This document shows, piece by piece, positions 62,045 to 64,000 of a stretch of DNA of 64,000 nt. Both the position numbers and the translations under genes were made by a program. The stretch is from Prorocentrum cordatum (taxonomy: Eukaryota > Sar > Dinophyceae > Prorocentrales > Prorocentraceae). The stretch is from contig CAUYUJ010016288.1 in assembly GCA_963575745.1 (NCBI GenBank), positions 160,001 through 224,000 on the forward strand. The letters are read 5' to 3'. Below the pieces are notes generated by a model. That model had not been told where the DNA came from and did not search any database. It worked only from the letters and a program-made list of their open reading frames with translations. The first letter of the stretch is position 1; every line of letters begins with the position of its first letter.

Positions 62045-62600
62045 GTGTTTTTCTTCTTCTCCTCCTCCTCCTCCTTCACCCTTCGTCCTCCTCCTCCTCC
62101 TCCTCCTCATCGTCCTCCTCCTCCTCCTCATCATCATCGTCCTCCTCCTCCTTCTCTTCCTCCTCCTCTTCCTCCTCTTCCTCCTCTTCCATCTTACTGT
62201 TCATCCTCACCATCGCCCCTCTTTTCCTGAACCTCCTGTTTGTCCTCTTCCGTTCCCTCCTCCTCTTCCTCATTATCCTCCTCCTCCTCCTACTCCTCCT
62301 CCTCCTCCTCCTCCTCCTCCTTCCTGTTACTCCTCCTCCTCCTCCTCCTCCTCCTCCTCCTCCCCCTCCTCGTCCTCCTCCTCCTCCTCCTCCTCCTCCG
62401 CCTCCTCTTCCTCCTCCTCCTCCTCCGCTTCCTCCTCCTTCTCCTCCTCCGCCTCCTCTTCTTCTTCTTCCTCCTCCTTCCACCTCTCCTTCTCAATGAG
62501 TTCCATCCTTCTCCACACCTTCCTTTCGCTCCTCCTCCTCCTTCTCCTTCTTCTCCTCCGCCTCCTCCTCCGCCTCTTCGTCACCCTCCCCCCGCCTCCC
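62045..62600. repeat. Long (CCT)n / pyrimidine tract
   Basis: About 550 bases of CCT, CTT and TCC triplets with short interruptions such as CATCTTACTGTTCATCC. The pattern of tract plus interruption recalls 61008-61140, which has a similar interruption (CTGAGTGTCCTGATAATCGC). Confidence 0.93.
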
Positions 62601-62604
62601 CGCC

Positions 62605-63880
62605 ATCCATCCCCGCCGCTTGGCCGCTGCGCGCGCGCCGCCGCTGCCCTCGCCTCCCCCTCCCCCCCGCCAGCGGACGCCCAGGACAGCGCTCCTCACG
62701 GCGCTGCAGCTCACGAACGACCCGAGGGCCCCTCCCGCCAGGGGCGGTTGCGCGAGATCCAGGTCGGTTATTGCCAGGACCCTGGTTAAGGGGAGCCGTT
62801 TAGAAATTGGGCCCCGAGATCCAACATATGCACCAAAAATCACTAAACCAGGTCTGCCGTTGGTGTTTTCGGGTGACGGCAGTTCCGGTTGGTGGAAGGG
62901 AGAGGGGGAGGGGTGGGGCGTCCCCCGGTACGCACTATTAAACCAGGTCCCACTAAGTCCAGACTTGCTAACGCCCGATCAGGGACGACTCACAGCCAAG
63001 ACGCTGAAATAGGGGCCGCTTCGGGTTGGGAAGGGGCTCGCTGTTCCTTGGGTCCTTCCGTGGTTGTTCATCTAGCCTTCCTCGTGCGCCCAGGCTCTTT
63101 CGGTGCCGAAAAGGGGCTTCGTTCCTTATTATGGTGCCTTGGGCTGTCTTGGAGCGATCGGACTCTCTTCGGCTGTCCTGGTCCCCTCCTGGGCCAACCT
63201 GGAGCCCCCTTAGGGCTGTACTGGGCCGTCAGGTTTTTTCTGGGCCATCATTGGGCTCTTTGGGTGTCCCTTGGTCTCCGCGAAGGCCATCTTGGAACCA
63301 TCTTGAAGTGGGAGGGCTGGGAAACACATAATACTTTCTCTCTCTCACACCTTCGGCTTTCTTTTGGTGCTTAAGTAAACTTGGCCTTTCTGGCTTGCTT
63401 CTTGGCCTTCTCCATGGTGCCCTGGAAGCCTGCGTGGCGCCTCTCGGGGCCTCGTTGGGGGCTGTTCGGTGCCTCTTCAGACAATGCCATCTTGGATCAT
63501 ATTGGCGGCCGCGGTGGCCTTCCTGCGAATCATTTTCAACCATCCTGTGGTGTTGGGTCCTCGCTTTGAGGAGACGGTCCCCGTGTCCTTCCTTCCCTCC
63601 TTCCTTCCTTCCACCCGTCGTCACTCTCTTCTTTCCTCCTCCCCCCTCCTCCCGCACCCTGGACTGTGCCGCTTTTTCGAGGCGCGCTCCCCCGGCTGAG
63701 GGGGCCTGACCCCCCTTTCGAGGATGGCCGAACCCAACCTCCCGCACCCGCCTCTGCTCTCCGCATGTCCACTTCGGCACACCCCTTACGAGCTTCGTGG
63801 CCCCGTGGGGAGCTCCACCCAGGGCCCCAGTGGCTGCGCCCGCGTGCCTAGTCCACGCCATGCCGGCACGTCTCTTACAC
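62605..63880. other. Mixed sequence with TCTTGG-type repeats, no gene
   Basis: Loose repeats of GGGCCATCATTGGGCTC / GGCCATCTTGGAACC type at 63140-63310, and TTCCTTCC at 63590-63610. Open frames exist on both strands, but I can assign none. Confidence 0.4.
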
Positions 63881-63884
63881 CTCC

Positions 63885-64000
63885 TGTTCCCTCCTCCTCC
63901 TCCTCCTCCTTCTCCTCCTCCTCCTCCTCCTCCTCCTCCTCCTCCTCCCCTCCTCCTCCTCCCTCCTCCCTCCCTCCTCCCTCCCCTCCTCCTCATCAAT
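63885..64000. repeat. (CCT)n tract at window end
   Basis: CTCCTCCTCC repeats running to the last bases; probably continues beyond the window. Confidence 0.95.

Overview
The window is eukaryotic nuclear DNA, almost certainly from a dinoflagellate. The strongest evidence is a 22-nt match, with one mismatch, to the dinoflagellate spliced leader at 52139-52160, at the 5' end of a LINE. A LINE fragment at 6678-7178 also resembles, from memory, a type common in dinoflagellate genomes. No housekeeping gene, rRNA or tRNA was recognised. The genus cannot be fixed from this sequence.

Layout. 1-7.9 kb: low-complexity DNA, a (TAGCA)n block, weak unidentified coding fragments and a decayed LINE piece. 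7.9-46.1 kb: a higher-order satellite array. Its units contain tandem ~175-bp monomers and are joined by a short dyad-symmetric sequence whose intact form is at 34252-34310. LINE-like retrotransposons sit inside this dyad, always at the same point and always on the minus strand. They are elements X, 1, 2, 3, 4 and 5 (my labels), plus two insertions without reverse transcriptase: W, which carries an orphan ORF, and NA, which is non-coding. Element 1 (16127-22083) has two intact ORFs; the others are truncated or frameshifted. 46106-46205: assembly gap of 100 N. 46.2-48.7 kb: a GC-rich minisatellite. 48.7-52.1 kb: purine tracts, a fold-back repeat and short dispersed repeats. 52139-57084: a second, intact LINE of a different type on the plus strand, bounded by a probable 18-bp target duplication. 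57.1-64 kb: (GGA/CCT)n, (GAT)n and pentamer repeats, with no convincing gene.

The most unusual system is the minus-strand family. (a) Its reverse transcriptases carry W-A-D-N where Y-A-D-D is expected. (b) Their C-terminal RNase H domain appears circularly permuted: the half with the third and fourth catalytic Asp precedes the half with the first Asp and the Glu. This is seen in six copies. (c) They insert site-specifically into a hairpin-forming junction that recurs at every satellite unit, so target supply grows with the array. The separate plus-strand LINE begins with a spliced leader and joins ORF1 to ORF2 through a CTT-TAA-C arrangement that looks like a +1 frameshift site.
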